A DNA stretch of 64,000 nt from Botrytis cinerea B05.10 (GCF_000143535.2 NC_037310.1:3968001-4032000), one strand, 5' to 3'; numbered from the stretch's first letter, positions 36,425 to 47,943 are shown. A program made the numbers and translations. The notes: generated by a model from the letters alone, not told the origin.

Positions 36425-39400
36425 TAAAAGATTATTATTAATGAAACCCTTAAAATCGCTTTATTAAATAAATATCAAAACAATTGATAGAAACTCAATA
36501 TTTTCTTTTTACAATTAGAAATTTATTTTCGATTCAATAAGGATAAATTCATAATTATAGAATTCAAAAGTGTATAGGCTGTATTCTATTTTAGAGGAGA
36601 AATAAGCAAATAGATTTAATTATATTTGTAAAACTATTTTGAATATAATAAATAGAATTGTATATAATTTATTTAAATAATTTTCAATAGTTTTAAAAGA
36701 TTTAAAATAGAAATTCATAGAATCTTTGGGAATTCTAATAAATTAGAAATAGTAGAAGATAAGATTTTCAATTTCAAGTAGATAGGATTAATATTAAAAT
36801 ATGCTATAGAATTTCAAAGATATATGGGAACAATAAAGTGGGATAAAATCGTTATTATAAGTTATTATTGTAAAGGATTTAAATCAGAAGTTAGATTGGA
36901 ATTAGAAAGATTTATTGAGAGTATAGATTTGAATGATTTAATTCAGAATTTTATTAAATCAAATAATTGTTTTTATTAGTATTAATAAGATTAGAAATCA
37001 TATAAACCCTAAGGAAATCAAAAGCAAGAGTATTATTGTAAGAATAAAAATAGATTATATTATAATCCATAAAGATATAGAGATTTTATGAAACTCAATA
37101 TTATATATTACAAAAATAAAAATAATAATTTAAAGAAGAAATAAAAACAAAAGAATAACTTATACTTTGAATATAAAAAAGTAAAGTATCGAGTAATAGA
37201 ATATCGAAATAAGAAAACAAAAAATAAGAAAGACAACTTTAAAAATAAATTTAATAAAAACCAATTTAATATTATTTTCACATTACAATTATATATTATT
37301 AGTATAATAAGATTAGTTATATTATTATTAATTTATAAAAAAGAATTCGAAAAAGAAGAAAAGATTGAATACTTTTTATAAATAAATAAAGATTTATAAT
37401 TAGAAGAATTATAATCTATTTAGGAAATTAATTAATAGAATTATTATATTTGGAAATTTGAAGATATAAATGAAGGAATTATAAATGAGGATCTCAGTAT
37501 AATAAATATTAAAGAAAATGAATTATATAAGATTTGGTATATTAATTAATATTGAATTTTATAATTTGGAATTATTATAAATATATTATTTGTAAAAAGA
37601 ATTAATATTAATTACCTTTAATAATTAGATAAAGAAAAGCTATAGGAAATATTTTATTATTATATATTTGAAAGAAATAAGAATCAGGTTTTATTTTTAT
37701 ATAGAAGAGTGGGAGAAGAATATTAGATCTAGATTTAGACTATAATATTATTATTAATTGTGGGTATGATAATGAAAGTCATTTAAGGGAATTATTGATA
37801 TACTTTATAAAGGGATTTATTTAATAATAAAACTAAATTAGAAATAAATATTATTTATTTAGAAAAGGAAAAACCTCGATATATAACATTTGCCAATAAG
37901 ATTATCCAGAATAATAAGGATAAGTAAATTATATTATAATTGAATATTTTAGAATAAATAAAACAAATATATTATAAAATTAAAATAAACAAATAAATAT
38001 AATAAGCTATAATAGATTCAAAGGTTATAAGAAATTTTATTATATTAAAAGTTATAAAGTATTTGGAAATCCTATTCCAAAAGAAATAAAATCCTTATCA
38101 ATTATAATTAATTGATGAATAACTAATAAAATCTGATAAAAACATTTTATAGAAAATATAACTAATACAAATGAATATAATCCAATATTTGAAAATTATA
38201 CAATTTGATATTATACCATTAGACCAATAACAAATCATCTTAAAAATGCTATAATTGAAAGTATATAATTTTAGAATAAATTAATTATAAGGAATAATAA
38301 CATTTGATTAATATAAGAATAATTATAACGATATATTCAAGATATCCGCAAAATATAATATATATTAAGAAGAATTGAATATAAACAATACCAGCAATAT
38401 AAAATATTTAATTCAAAGTCCTTTATTAAAAACAAAAATTAGTATATTTTCTTTACAAATGCAAAAGCTAATGATATAATAGGAAATTGTAATCAAAATA
38501 AAAAAGCTTATAATATCAAAACAATATAAGAAATATAAATATATTTTCAAAGAATTAAGAATCTATAAGGCTTTATTAGAATACAAATTATAGAATTATA
38601 AAATAATATTAAAAGAAGACAAAATGCCTATGTATATCCTAATTTATTTAATATTAATTGATAAATTAAAAACATTTAAAGAATATATCGATAATAATTT
38701 AGTTAAAGGATAGATTAGAGAATCTATATCCCAGATAGCAAATCCAATTATATAGATATTTAAGAAAAATAGTATTAAAAGATTAATTATAAATTATAAA
38801 AAGCTTAATATATTTATAAAGAAAGATCGATATTTATTTTTATTAATTATGAAATTAAAAAATCAATTAGGTAGAGTAATAATATTTATTAAAATGAATT
38901 TACAAAATGGATATTATTTAATTAAAATAAAGGAAAGCAAAGAATGGAAAATCACTTTTAAAATAAAATATAGATTATACAAATATCAAATTATATTATT
39001 CGAACTAATAAATATATCAATTATTTTCATAAGATTTATAAATAATATACTATTATAATATTTGAATATTTATTATATATACTATTTAAATAATATTTTA
39101 ATATATTCAAATAACAAGATTCAATATATCAAAAATATCAATAATATTTTTGAAAATTTAATTAAAACTGATTTATTATATAAATTAAATAAATATAAAT
39201 TCTATATTATAAAAACGAAGTTTCTAGAATTCACTATATCAAACTAAAGATTTAAAATAAATAAAAATAAAGTCAAGGCAATACTTGAATAAAAACAATC
39301 AAATACAATTAAAGAATTACAATTCTTTTTAAAATTTGTTAACTTTTATTAAAGATTTATTAAAGGATATTCAGGGATTATAATATCCTTAATCAACCTA

Positions 39401-41430
39401 ATCAAAAAGAATCAAGAAAGTTTTAAATAAATTATTAAAATATAAAAATCATTTGATATATTCAAACAAGTAATAACAAAAGAATCAATATTATTAATAT
39501 TCGATTCTAAAAAATCAATTATGATAGAAACAGATTCCTCAGATTTCATTATAAATATAGTTTTGAACCAATCAAATCAAAATAAAAAATAATAATCAAT
39601 TGCATTCTATTTTCGAAAACTATTATTAATCAAATTGAATTATAAAATATATAATAAAGAATTATTAGCAATAATCAATATATTTAAAAAATAACAAATT
39701 TATTTAAAAAAATCAAAATATTTAATATAAATATATATAGATTATAAAAACTTAATTTACTTTATTATAATAAAACAATTAAACAGATAATAAATTAAAT
39801 AATCGAAAACTATAACTAATTACAATTTTAAAATTTCATATATTAAAAAATCAGAAAACATTAGAATCAATATTTTTAATCAAAAACTAAAATATCAAAA
39901 AAATAAGTCATATAAATTATATACAATATTCAAAAAAGAAGGCGAATTACTAATTTACAATATATTATAGTTTGTAATTATTTATATATTGGAAAACAAT
40001 TATCTCAAAAACCAAATCCAATTATATTATAATAAGAATATTACAATTATATATATATACAAAATAATAGAATTAGGATTTATAATAGAAAACGAAATTA
40101 TATATTTTCATAAAAAAGTATATATTTCGAATTAAATAATCAAGGAATTTGTAATAGAATAATATAGATTATTAATATATAGATATTAAGGAATTGTAAA
40201 GATATTTATAAGAATCTAAGAAATCAATTATTTTTTATAAATAAAAATAATAATTAAAGAAATTATTAGAAATTATAATATTTATATATAAAACAAGTTA
40301 TTATAATATACTTTATATAATTAGTTTCAAATTTCAGATATACTTTTTTAATTATAAAAGTTTATTATATAGGATTTTGTAATTAAATTATCAATTTCAA
40401 AAAATCCTATTATAAAAATTGAATACAATACAATACTCAATATAATAAATAGATTAATTAAATTTGTATATATAATATTATTTAAAGAAATATAAAATAC
40501 TGAATAATTAATATATATATTTCTTAGAATTATAATAAATATATATAAAATATTAAATAAAATAATCTCGAATTGAAATAAACTCTTTATCTTGAAATTC
40601 TAAACTATCTTATTAACATTTATAAATATTAAAAGAAAACTATTAATAGATTTTTATTTACAAATAAATAATCAAATAAAAAATATTAATTAAATAATAA
40701 AAGTATATCTTGAATACTATATAAATTATTAATAAAATAATTAAATAAAATTATTATCTATAATATAATTTATCTATAATATAATTTATATATAATATAA
40801 TTTATATATAATATATTGAAAACAGAAATTATAAAGATAATATTAATATATATTAATTTTAAATTCAATTCTAAAATATATCAAATATCAATACTATAAA
40901 AAATTAATATCGAATCAATAATAATATAAATCAAATAATTAAAAGATTTACAAAAGTAATTCGCTTTTAATTTAAGATTTATTTCTTTCAAAATAGCAAC
41001 CTATTACAATATAAAATATAATATAAAATCTATATTTAAAAAAGAGAATAAAATTTATTTACTACAAAAAAACATCCAAATCAAAAGATTAAACAATAAA
41101 CTCGATTATAGGAAATTAAAACTATTTAAAATTGATAAGATAATAAAAACAATTAATTATCAATTGAAATTATCAAATACAATAAATATTTACTTAGTAT
41201 TTCATATATCCTTATTCAAACTAATACTATTAGAAACATTTAATATATTATTTATAGAAATCGAATCAATTAATTTAAAAGCTATATATAATATTGAAAC
41301 AATATTAAATTACAAATATATTAAAAAAAAAATCAAATATTTGATTAAATAATTAGACTACCTATATTCGAGAAATATATAGGAATTCAAAAAGAATTTT
41401 AGTTGTTTTAAGAAACTATAAACATTTCAT
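36425..41430 (+). pseudogene. gag-pol remnant of Gypsy copy 1
   Basis: Recognisable only beside copy 2. Gag begins near 36,435 (NETLKIAL is visible). A reverse-transcriptase block at 38,849-39,247 has IKMNLQNGYYLI and YIYYLNNILIYS, where the catalytic YLDD has become YLNN by G to A change. The RNase H and integrase regions are riddled with stops. Chromodomain residues are legible at 41,164-41,352 (YNIETILNYKYI). Between gag and RT, copy 1 is about 280 bp longer than copy 2, so one has an indel there. Confidence 0.85.
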
Positions 41431-41913
41431 TTGAAATATTTATATCTGTTAATAAAACTTTGAATTCAATATTAAATAATAAAGGCAATAAAGAATTAAA
41501 GAAATCGAAGAAAGGGGAATTATTAAGAATAAATATAACAGTATTAATAGTTTTCTTTTCTATATATTCCTTTTTCAATTTTTCCTTTTCTTCTTTTTCT
41601 ATTAACTTATTGAGAGTTTGCAAATTATAATAAAGCATTTTGGATTTACATTTCAATAAGAAATACTTTTGTTTTTGTAATTGTAAAATTTTAATTATAA
41701 CTTTTTTCTCTTTTTAATTCAATCTTTTTTTTTATTGAAATAAACTTTTTCAATTATTTTCAAATAAACCTTGAATATTGCATTTCTTATTATTATGAAT
41801 ATATTTATTATATTATAATAAATTAAAAAATGAAATAATATATTTATAATCAATACATTTGTATAATAAATATAAAAGCATTTCGAAATCTTTCTATTTA
41901 ATAAAACAAGCAA
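41408..41913 (-). pseudogene. antisense accessory ORF remnant in Gypsy copy 1
   Basis: Minus-strand frame at the same place as the intact antisense ORF of copy 2. The stretch [20 protein letters not shown] parallels MLQHDLHTIEALEEFEAEEQ of copy 2 residue by residue, and later [20 protein letters not shown] parallels the tail. The Cys-rich N-terminal part is not legible. Confidence 0.72.
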
Positions 41914-42055
41914 AACGGATTTATTCTTTTTTTTTATTAATATTCAAAAAAGATATAATAAAAAAGAAAAAAAGTATTATAATTATTAAGTAAGTGAAAG
42001 GGAAGATATATTAATATAAATATTTAGAATAAGTGTTAGATTAAGAAAGGGATAG

Positions 42056-42663
42056 TGTTATAATAGATTAGTAATAAGCTATAGAATTACTAATATATAG
42101 GCTATAGTGATATTATAAATCTCAATGATTCAATTGTAATATATTGAAGGATATTAGGTATCCAAAAAAAACTTTAAATATATATATAATATTAATTATA
42201 GGATATCCTAGAAATGTAGGATATAGTTTTTAGAATAATAGATTTTAGAAAATATTGAATATAATTTTGCAAACTTTTTGTGAAATTATATTAGTAATAT
42301 TTCAAAAGATTAGTTTCAAAATAAAAGATAAATCAAAATAAAAGGATAAATTAGAATATTAAGAATTACAGGATTAGTATTCTGTAATGGATAGTTTAGG
42401 AATAATAGTGTTCTAGAAATAATAGTGTTTCAAAAGTGATTGGCTATTTTAGCTGTCTAAGTGAAATGAAGATTTATATAAGGGAATAGGTTTTATTATA
42501 ATGTAGAGCTTTGTATTTAAGAATAATTATTAATTTTATTATTATAGTTATAAGAATTGTAATCAGTTATAACCTTATTGAATTCCTATTTGAAGTCTAA
42601 TCTAAATTATTTTGAGAGAACTCTAGATATTTCTATGTGATTCTAGAGGCAGCTCCCGTAACA
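42056..42663 (+). repeat. 3' LTR of Gypsy copy 1 (608 bp)
   Basis: Same length as the 5' LTR. Preceded by a purine tract (AAGAAAGGGATAG) acting as polypurine tract. Its right end, GGCAGCTCCCGTAACA, is unmutated, whereas its left end has lost most C and G, the reverse of the 5' LTR. Confidence 0.85.
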
Positions 42664-42685
42664 CATTTGGTGTTAAACTATGTTA
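42664..42685 (+). repeat. right tip of MITE A, separated by Gypsy copy 1
   Basis: CATTT target copy, then GGTGTTAAACTATGT and TA. It completes the terminal repeat interrupted at 35,685. Confidence 0.7.
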
Positions 42686-42779
42686 TTTGTTTCTAATTTT
42701 CAAAATTATCGAATACAATAAAAAACTAAATCTTTGAAAGGCTTTTCAATTATATAATATCTTTTATATAATCCTCATT

Positions 42780-44230
42780 TGTAAAATAAATAATTCAATT
42801 TTATATTTTGAAATTCGAGTGAATCAATATAAATTTATAGAATTAGAAAAAGAGATTATTATTGAATATATTTTTGATATAGATTTGAAAGGTTTTTTAT
42901 TCAAATATAAAGGGATGGAAGATATAGCAAATTATATTTTTGAATTGAAAGATGTGAAATATATTGAGAAGTTTTAGGTGTATTGATTTGTAAAGTATTG
43001 AATTGAATTAAAGATGTATTTTAGTTGTATTTATAATTTTCAAAAAGCTTTTTATAAAGATTTTAAATTTATTGAAGAATGGTTTTGATTGATTATAAAT
43101 ATATAAATGAAATATAGTATTTTGAATAGAGATTTCTATAATTTCAATAAAATAAGTTTTATAATAAGAATTATATGTAACATAGTTTATTAGTAAACAA
43201 ATCATATCAATGAATAGGTTACCTCATTTTACATACAAAATTCGTTTATACATAACCATACATTTTTTTTATTTAATAATATAATTCAAAGAAATCTAAA
43301 AATATTAAAATTTAATTATATAAATGTTATAAAAATCTAATCATTTATTAAAAAATCAAATTATTATAATAATTATTATAAAAATAACTTTTTTATAATG
43401 AAAATCGTAACAATTTTTACTTTTTTTAAAATATAATAGAAATATTTATAAGTAAATTAGATTTATAAAAAACTAGTTTCTTATTATTATTGAAAATTCT
43501 TTTCTTTTTTCAAAATAATAATTAATTATTAAAATAAGAATATTAAAAAAAACCTAATTTTGATATATTTTCAAATGATCTATTCATTAATATAACCCAT
43601 TCACTAATAAACCACATTATAATAATAATAATAATAATTAATATTGAATTAAATAATAAAAGCAAATCAGTATAATTAGATAATTGAGAATGAATTATAA
43701 TGATAATATATAGAAATGAAAAGAATGAAATTATTTCTTTATTTTTAATAATTCAAAAACAAATTTATTTCTTTAGTTGATACATTGAATCGAATCTTTT
43801 TATAAAATGAATGATTAAATTTATATTTAATAAATAAATGAATAATGAAATGGGTTTAGAACAATTGAAATATTTTAATAAATATATTAAGAATTGAAGA
43901 AAGAATAAATATCGAATATTAATATTGAATAAATATAAAAATTATAATTTAATAATTTTTCAAATATATTATAAAGTAAATGATATATATTTACATTTAT
44001 TATTATATTCAAATCATTTAATTCAATCATTTAATATTAATTATTTTAACAATCTAAAATGTTTATATAATAATGATATTAATAAATTTACTAAAATATA
44101 TATTAATTATATTTTGAAAATTGAATTCTTTATAACTTTTAAAATTATATATAAGAAATCAATTACCTTTTAGAATATAAAATTAAGATTTCAAAAAATA
44201 AATTTAATTCTATTTAATTCTGAAATTATA
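42780..44230 (+). pseudogene. ruined Fot1/pogo-class DDE transposase, interrupted by MITE B
   Basis: Despite the AT shift, the order of the family is readable. Near 42,820-42,975 the helix-turn-helix region reads ELEKEIIIEYIFDIDLKGF and then KGMEDIANYIFELKD. On to 43,170 come AYSILNRDFYNF-like residues and FNKISF, where the first catalytic Asp motif (FDETGF in relatives) has turned to Asn and Lys. MITE B then interrupts. After it, 43,700-44,170 gives FRTIEIF-type sequence, LHLLLYSNHLIQSF (normally PPHSSHLLQPLD-like) and KIEFFITFKIIYKK. Stops occur throughout. No terminal repeats could be assigned. Confidence 0.72.
43180..43617 (+). repeat. MITE copy B (438 bp), inside the ruined transposase
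   Basis: Flanked by TA on both sides. Left end ACATAGTTTATTAGTAAACA; the right end is its inverted form ending AATAAACCACAT. It shares the interior block ATGAAAATCGTAACAATTTT with copy A. Heavily AT-shifted. Confidence 0.75.
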
Positions 44231-44234
44231 TTTT

Positions 44235-44653
44235 CGAAGTTAAATATTCAAATTTATATATCCATCCCTCCCTTTTTCAATCTAAATCAATAAATCTCTC
44301 AAACCTTTTATAATATAATAAAAACTCTTTTTCAATTAATATTAATTAAATCTCGAATAATTTATTATCAATCAAGCTTTTTTATATTTACATTCAAAAC
44401 TATATTAACTTTAATTAAAAATATAAAAAGATTAACTTATAAAAATACACTTTTAAATATAAAGAATTATATACTTCAAACAGTAAATGAAATATTAAAC
44501 AAATATCAATATACAAAAAAAACTCAATTATAGATTTATAGAAGCAAACGAAATAGAAAAGTACTAATATATTATATAATCATATATCTACATAACAAGT
44601 CATTTTTATATTTATAGATTTATAAAACCCTTTCTAATTAATTATAAATAATA
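44235..44653. other. AT-rich filler left of the Fot1-like element
   Basis: About 420 bp of unreadable AT-rich DNA. The last 24 bp before the transposon (TTCTAATTAATTATAAATAA and on) recur right of it at 46,549-46,572. Confidence 0.4.
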
Positions 44654-44655
44654 TA

Positions 44656-44702
44656 ACGTAACGTATGGGGAACTCGGACATATGGGGAACTCGGACACTT
44701 TT
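44656..44702 (+). repeat. left terminal inverted repeat of the Fot1-like transposon
   Basis: 47 bp starting ACGTAACGTATGGGGAACTC, identical to the reverse complement of 46463-46509. Confidence 0.9.
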
Positions 44703-44706
44703 TCAA

Positions 44707-46425
44707 TTATTCTACACGCGATCTTGTTCTACGAGCCACACAATCCTCCAATTCCAATTCCGAATCACTTGAACTATTCTCTAGCTCTTCTTCTTCAATC
44801 TCTTCTTCTGATTCTTCAATTGGGCGTTTGCGTGGCCGTCCTCGTGGCTTTTTCTCCTTCGGTTTTTCCTCCGCCTCACGTACCATTTTCAATACTTCCT
44901 TAGTACTAAAGACAAATTGACCTTGTAATTTGACTCTTTTGCCTTTAGTTCTCTTCTTTCGAGTCTCAATTACCTCCTGAGCATCAGAGAGCTGTTTCCG
45001 AAGTAGGGCTATCTCAGCATTTTGAGATTCTACAAGCCTAGTCATTCTCTTGGCATATCGACGAGTTGGCGATGCAGGAGAACCACTGCTTGCTAGAGCT
45101 GTATTAAAGATCTGATTTGCTTGCCTTAGTTCTGTTCCATCTGGAGGAGAACTCCTGAGTATAGACAAGTCTAGGTCTTGATTGGGGGTTCTCATTTGTG
45201 GAGTAGAAGGTTGCTGGGAGGAGTTAAATGGTAATGAATCGAGTACTTTTCGTGGGGCAAAAGGTACTAAACCAGCTCCTCTCCAGCCAGCTTTAATATT
45301 AGAAGAATTCAATGCTTTTTTTCTGATATTTTGAAAGAGTTCTACCCATTCAGCTCTTTGGATTCGCTTTACACCAGCTCGAGAATATCGATCGACCTCT
45401 AAAGCATGATATCGTTTCATTGGCCCATACACCGCAATATCAAGTGGCTGAAGCAAGTGAGAGCAATGAGGAGGTAATATAAGTAAATCGATATCATTAT
45501 CTATACAGAAAGCAATAAAGCTACCTGTAATATGGCTTGAATGGCCATCCATGATCAAAAGTCGAGGTCGGTCACCTGACACTTTCTTGGATTCTGGTTC
45601 GAAAACCCTTTTTAACCATTCTAATCCATGGCTATTTGAGGTCCATCCATTTGTACTAGTAGAGAACTGCCAGCTTTGAGGTGTGTCCTTTGGAATCCAT
45701 GCAGAATTCGTATTCTGAGCCTTGAAAATGACCATAGGTGATAGAGCATTTCCAGCTGCATTGATACATTCAAATGCAGTTATCCATTCTTGCTTGCCAG
45801 CTGTAACTTTCCAATTCGACTTCTGAGTAGAATCGACTATAATGCGCGTACTTTGAGTACTTCCAACTCCAAATCCGGTTTCATCCATATTATACATATC
45901 ATCTAATTCATACTTTCGCTCAATGAGACGCGTGCGAAACGCGTCAAACCAAGCCTGAATATTCTCCGGAGTTGCTTCTTTAGCCCGATTAGACTCTAAT
46001 TGACGTGAATAGCATGTTTTAAGTTCTGGATGTCGTTTTTGGAATCTATAGATCCATTCGTGGCCTATAGGTGGAATTTCTGTCGAGGTAGGATTTCGAG
46101 ATGACGCGACCCGAACGCGTCGAAGACGAATTTCGTCGGCCATTTCCTTCACCAACATAGGTGTAGCAGGGAATCCAGTGATGGTAAGTCGTGAAATCCA
46201 TCGTACAAGAGTATTTTCTTCTGCGTTTGAAAGAATTTGAGCCATTTCGTGGGTTTGGGAACGTGTTTTCTTCCCAGCCAGCCTATCAGCTAGGGTAGAC
46301 TTAGGGACTTCAAAATGCTCTGCAGCCTTTCTAATTGATTTAAATTCTTTCAATTGAAGTGAAATTATAGCCTTTTGAAGCTTCTCTTCAATTTGAGCAG
46401 ATGTAGAAGGTGATTGGGTATGCAT
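44707..46425 (-). CDS. Fot1/pogo-family DDE transposase
   Basis: 572 residues from the ATG at 46425. The frame stays open to an ATG at 46500, but that one lies inside the terminal repeat. N-terminal helix-turn-helix of psq/CENP-B type: KLQKAIISLQLKEFKSIRKA, then FEVPKSTLADRLAGK. A CENP-B-like second DNA-binding domain follows (LVRWISRLTITGFPATPMLV; IYRFQKRHPELK). The DDE_1 catalytic domain has NMDETGFGVG and LLIMDGHSSH for the first two Asp, and PPHCSHLLQPLDIAVYGPMK with the third Asp. The C-terminus has KKPRGRPRKRP, an AT-hook-like nuclear motif, and a Glu/Ser-rich acidic stretch. It cuts and pastes the element at TA sites in the nucleus. No inactivating change is visible. Confidence 0.93.
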   Translation of the reverse strand: MHTQSPSTSAQIEEKLQKAIISLQLKEFKSIRKAAEHFEVPKSTLADRLAGKKTRSQTHEMAQILSNAEENTLVRWISRLTITGFPATPMLVKEMADEIRLRRVRVASSRNPTSTEIPPIGHEWIYRFQKRHPELKTCYSRQLESNRAKEATPENIQAWFDAFRTRLIERKYELDDMYNMDETGFGVGSTQSTRIIVDSTQKSNWKVTAGKQEWITAFECINAAGNALSPMVIFKAQNTNSAWIPKDTPQSWQFSTSTNGWTSNSHGLEWLKRVFEPESKKVSGDRPRLLIMDGHSSHITGSFIAFCIDNDIDLLILPPHCSHLLQPLDIAVYGPMKRYHALEVDRYSRAGVKRIQRAEWVELFQNIRKKALNSSNIKAGWRGAGLVPFAPRKVLDSLPFNSSQQPSTPQMRTPNQDLDLSILRSSPPDGTELRQANQIFNTALASSGSPASPTRRYAKRMTRLVESQNAEIALLRKQLSDAQEVIETRKKRTKGKRVKLQGQFVFSTKEVLKMVREAEEKPKEKKPRGRPRKRPIEESEEEIEEEELENSSSDSELELEDCVARRTRSRVE

Positions 46426-46462
46426 AATAAAAGTTATTGCGGTTTCAAGTTGGTGATGGGCT

Positions 46463-46509
46463 AAAAGTGTCCGAGTTCCCCATATGTCCGAGTTCCCCAT
46501 ACGTTACGT
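46463..46509 (-). repeat. right terminal inverted repeat of the Fot1-like transposon
   Basis: Exact inverted partner of the left repeat, followed by the TA target copy at 46510-46511. Confidence 0.9.
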
Positions 46510-46511
46510 TA

Positions 46512-46855
46512 CTAATACTTGAATAAAATTATTCCAATCAAAACCCCCTTCTAATTAATTATAAATAATATACCAACACTAAAACAAGAATATTCTAACC
46601 AAACAAAATAATAGATTTCACAAAATTCAATACACAACCTTAAAAAAAAAGAAAATTCGATTGAAAAAGAAACAATTAGATTAAAGCAATTGAAAGCTTT
46701 CTAATAATTTAATTAGTTTTAAAATAAACCTTATAATAATAATACAATCAATAAATTGAATAAATTGTATTACAAAGAAATATATTCAAAAGTATATTAA
46801 TAAGCAGGGGGTATAAATACCTTAGGTACAATTGCCTTGAACGCTTTTCAATATT
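46512..46855. other. AT-rich filler
   Basis: About 345 bp of AT-rich sequence without readable features, leading into the purine-rich tandem repeat. Confidence 0.4.
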
Positions 46856-46871
46856 AGAATCTGAATTACAA

Positions 46872-47237
46872 TTTGAATTAGAATAAGAAAGAGAATTAGA
46901 GAGATAATAAGAAAGAGAATAAGAGAGAGAATAAGAGAGAGAATAAGAGAGAGAATAAGAGAAGAGAATAAGAAAAGAGAATAAAAGAGAGAATAAGAGA
47001 AGAGAATACGAAAAGAGAATTAGAAAAGAGAATTAGAAAAGAGAATTAGAAAAGAGAATTAGAAAAGAGAATTAGAAAAGAGAATTAGAAAAGAGAATTA
47101 GAAAAGAGAATTAGAAAAGAGAATTAGAAAAGAGAATTAGAAAAGAGAATTAGAAAAGAGAATTAGAAAAGAGAATTAGAGAGATAATTAGAAAGAGAAT
47201 AAGAGAAGAGAATACGAAAAGAGAATAAGAGAAGAGA
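46872..47237. repeat. purine-rich tandem repeat (GAATTAGAAAAGA and relatives)
   Basis: About 370 bp of short repeats with no pyrimidine except T and an occasional C. The central part (about 46,995-47,175) is a near-perfect array of the 13-bp unit GAATTAGAAAAGA, some 13-14 copies; the edges vary as GAGAATAAGAGA. Gypsy copy 2 inserted in it, and the array resumes after 53,868. Confidence 0.88.
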
Positions 47238-47835
47238 TGTTACGACGGATTAGTAACAGGCTGTAGAATCACCAACGTATAGGCTATAATGGTATTATAG
47301 GCCTCAGTGATTCAGCTGCAGTATACTGGGGGACACTAGGCACCCAAGGAAAGCCTCAGGCATGTATATAGTATTAGTCATAGGATATCCTAGAAACGTA
47401 GGACAATAGGTCCTAGGAAACACCGAACATAACTTTGCAAACTTTTCGCGAAGTTATATTAGTAATGTCCCAGGGGATTGGCCCTAGGATAAAAGATAAG
47501 CTAGGACACGGGAAGACACGGGAACCGGTATCACGTGATGGGCCGTCCCATCAATCCCACCGATTATTATCAATGGGATCAGTGGGATCCCATCACTCCC
47601 ACCACTTCCGGTGAGTGGGATCGATGGGACAACAGAGTACGAAGGTCTATATAAGGGAATGGGTTTCCTTATATGTAGAGCTTCGTGCTCAAGAACAATC
47701 ATTAGTTTCATTACTATAGTTACAAGAATTGCAATCAGTTACAACCTTATTGAATCCCTATTTGAAGTCTAGTCTAAACCACCTTGAGAGATCTCTAAAC
47801 ACTTCCATGTAACCCTAGAGGCAGCTCCCGTAATA
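47238..47835 (+). repeat. 5' LTR of Gypsy copy 2 (598 bp)
   Basis: TGTTACGACGG to GTAATA. A TATATAAGG promoter-like box lies at about 47,650. The first 486 bp appear identical to the 3' LTR. The last 112 bp differ at seven places, all transitions with A or T in this copy. Confidence 0.92.
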
Positions 47836-47943
47836 CTTTGAGCATTCTTTCTGCTTTAAGTACTGATTCGATAATCAACCGCTAATATAGCATCCAGAGC
47901 TACTGCTATAGGTCAATTTGCCAAAAACACCAACGATATCGAA

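Larger units (their letters stand above)
35686..42663 (+). mobile_element. Ty3/Gypsy chromodomain LTR retrotransposon, copy 1, heavily RIP-mutated
   Basis: A 6,978-bp element with 608-bp LTRs at both ends, both beginning TGTTA. It is a badly AT-shifted relative of copy 2 at 47,238-53,868. Order of parts is the same: gag, protease, reverse transcriptase, RNase H, integrase, chromodomain, then an antisense ORF before the 3' LTR. The 5-bp flanks are CACTC on the left and CATTT on the right, which match if the right copy suffered two C to T changes. They lie inside the right terminal repeat of MITE A, so this element jumped into that MITE. It cannot be autonomous. Confidence 0.9.
44656..46509 (-). 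mobile_element. pogo/Fot1-class (Flipper-like) DNA transposon, apparently intact
   Basis: 1,854 bp bounded by TA (44654-44655 and 46510-46511) and perfect 47-bp terminal inverted repeats. Each repeat holds two tandem copies of ATGGGGAACTCGGAC. One uninterrupted transposase gene fills it. Base composition is normal, in sharp contrast to both flanks, so it arrived after RIP hit its surroundings or has escaped it. Size and repeat length resemble Flipper of Botrytis cinerea as I remember it; identity was not checked. Confidence 0.9.

Noticed and set aside
46995..47175. regular array that might look like CRISPR
   Set aside because: It is a simple 13-bp tandem repeat without spacers, in a eukaryotic genome.
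47484..47711. 75-codon minus-strand frame, repeated identically at 53517-53744
   Set aside because: Lies within the LTRs; identity reflects LTR duplication, not a conserved gene.
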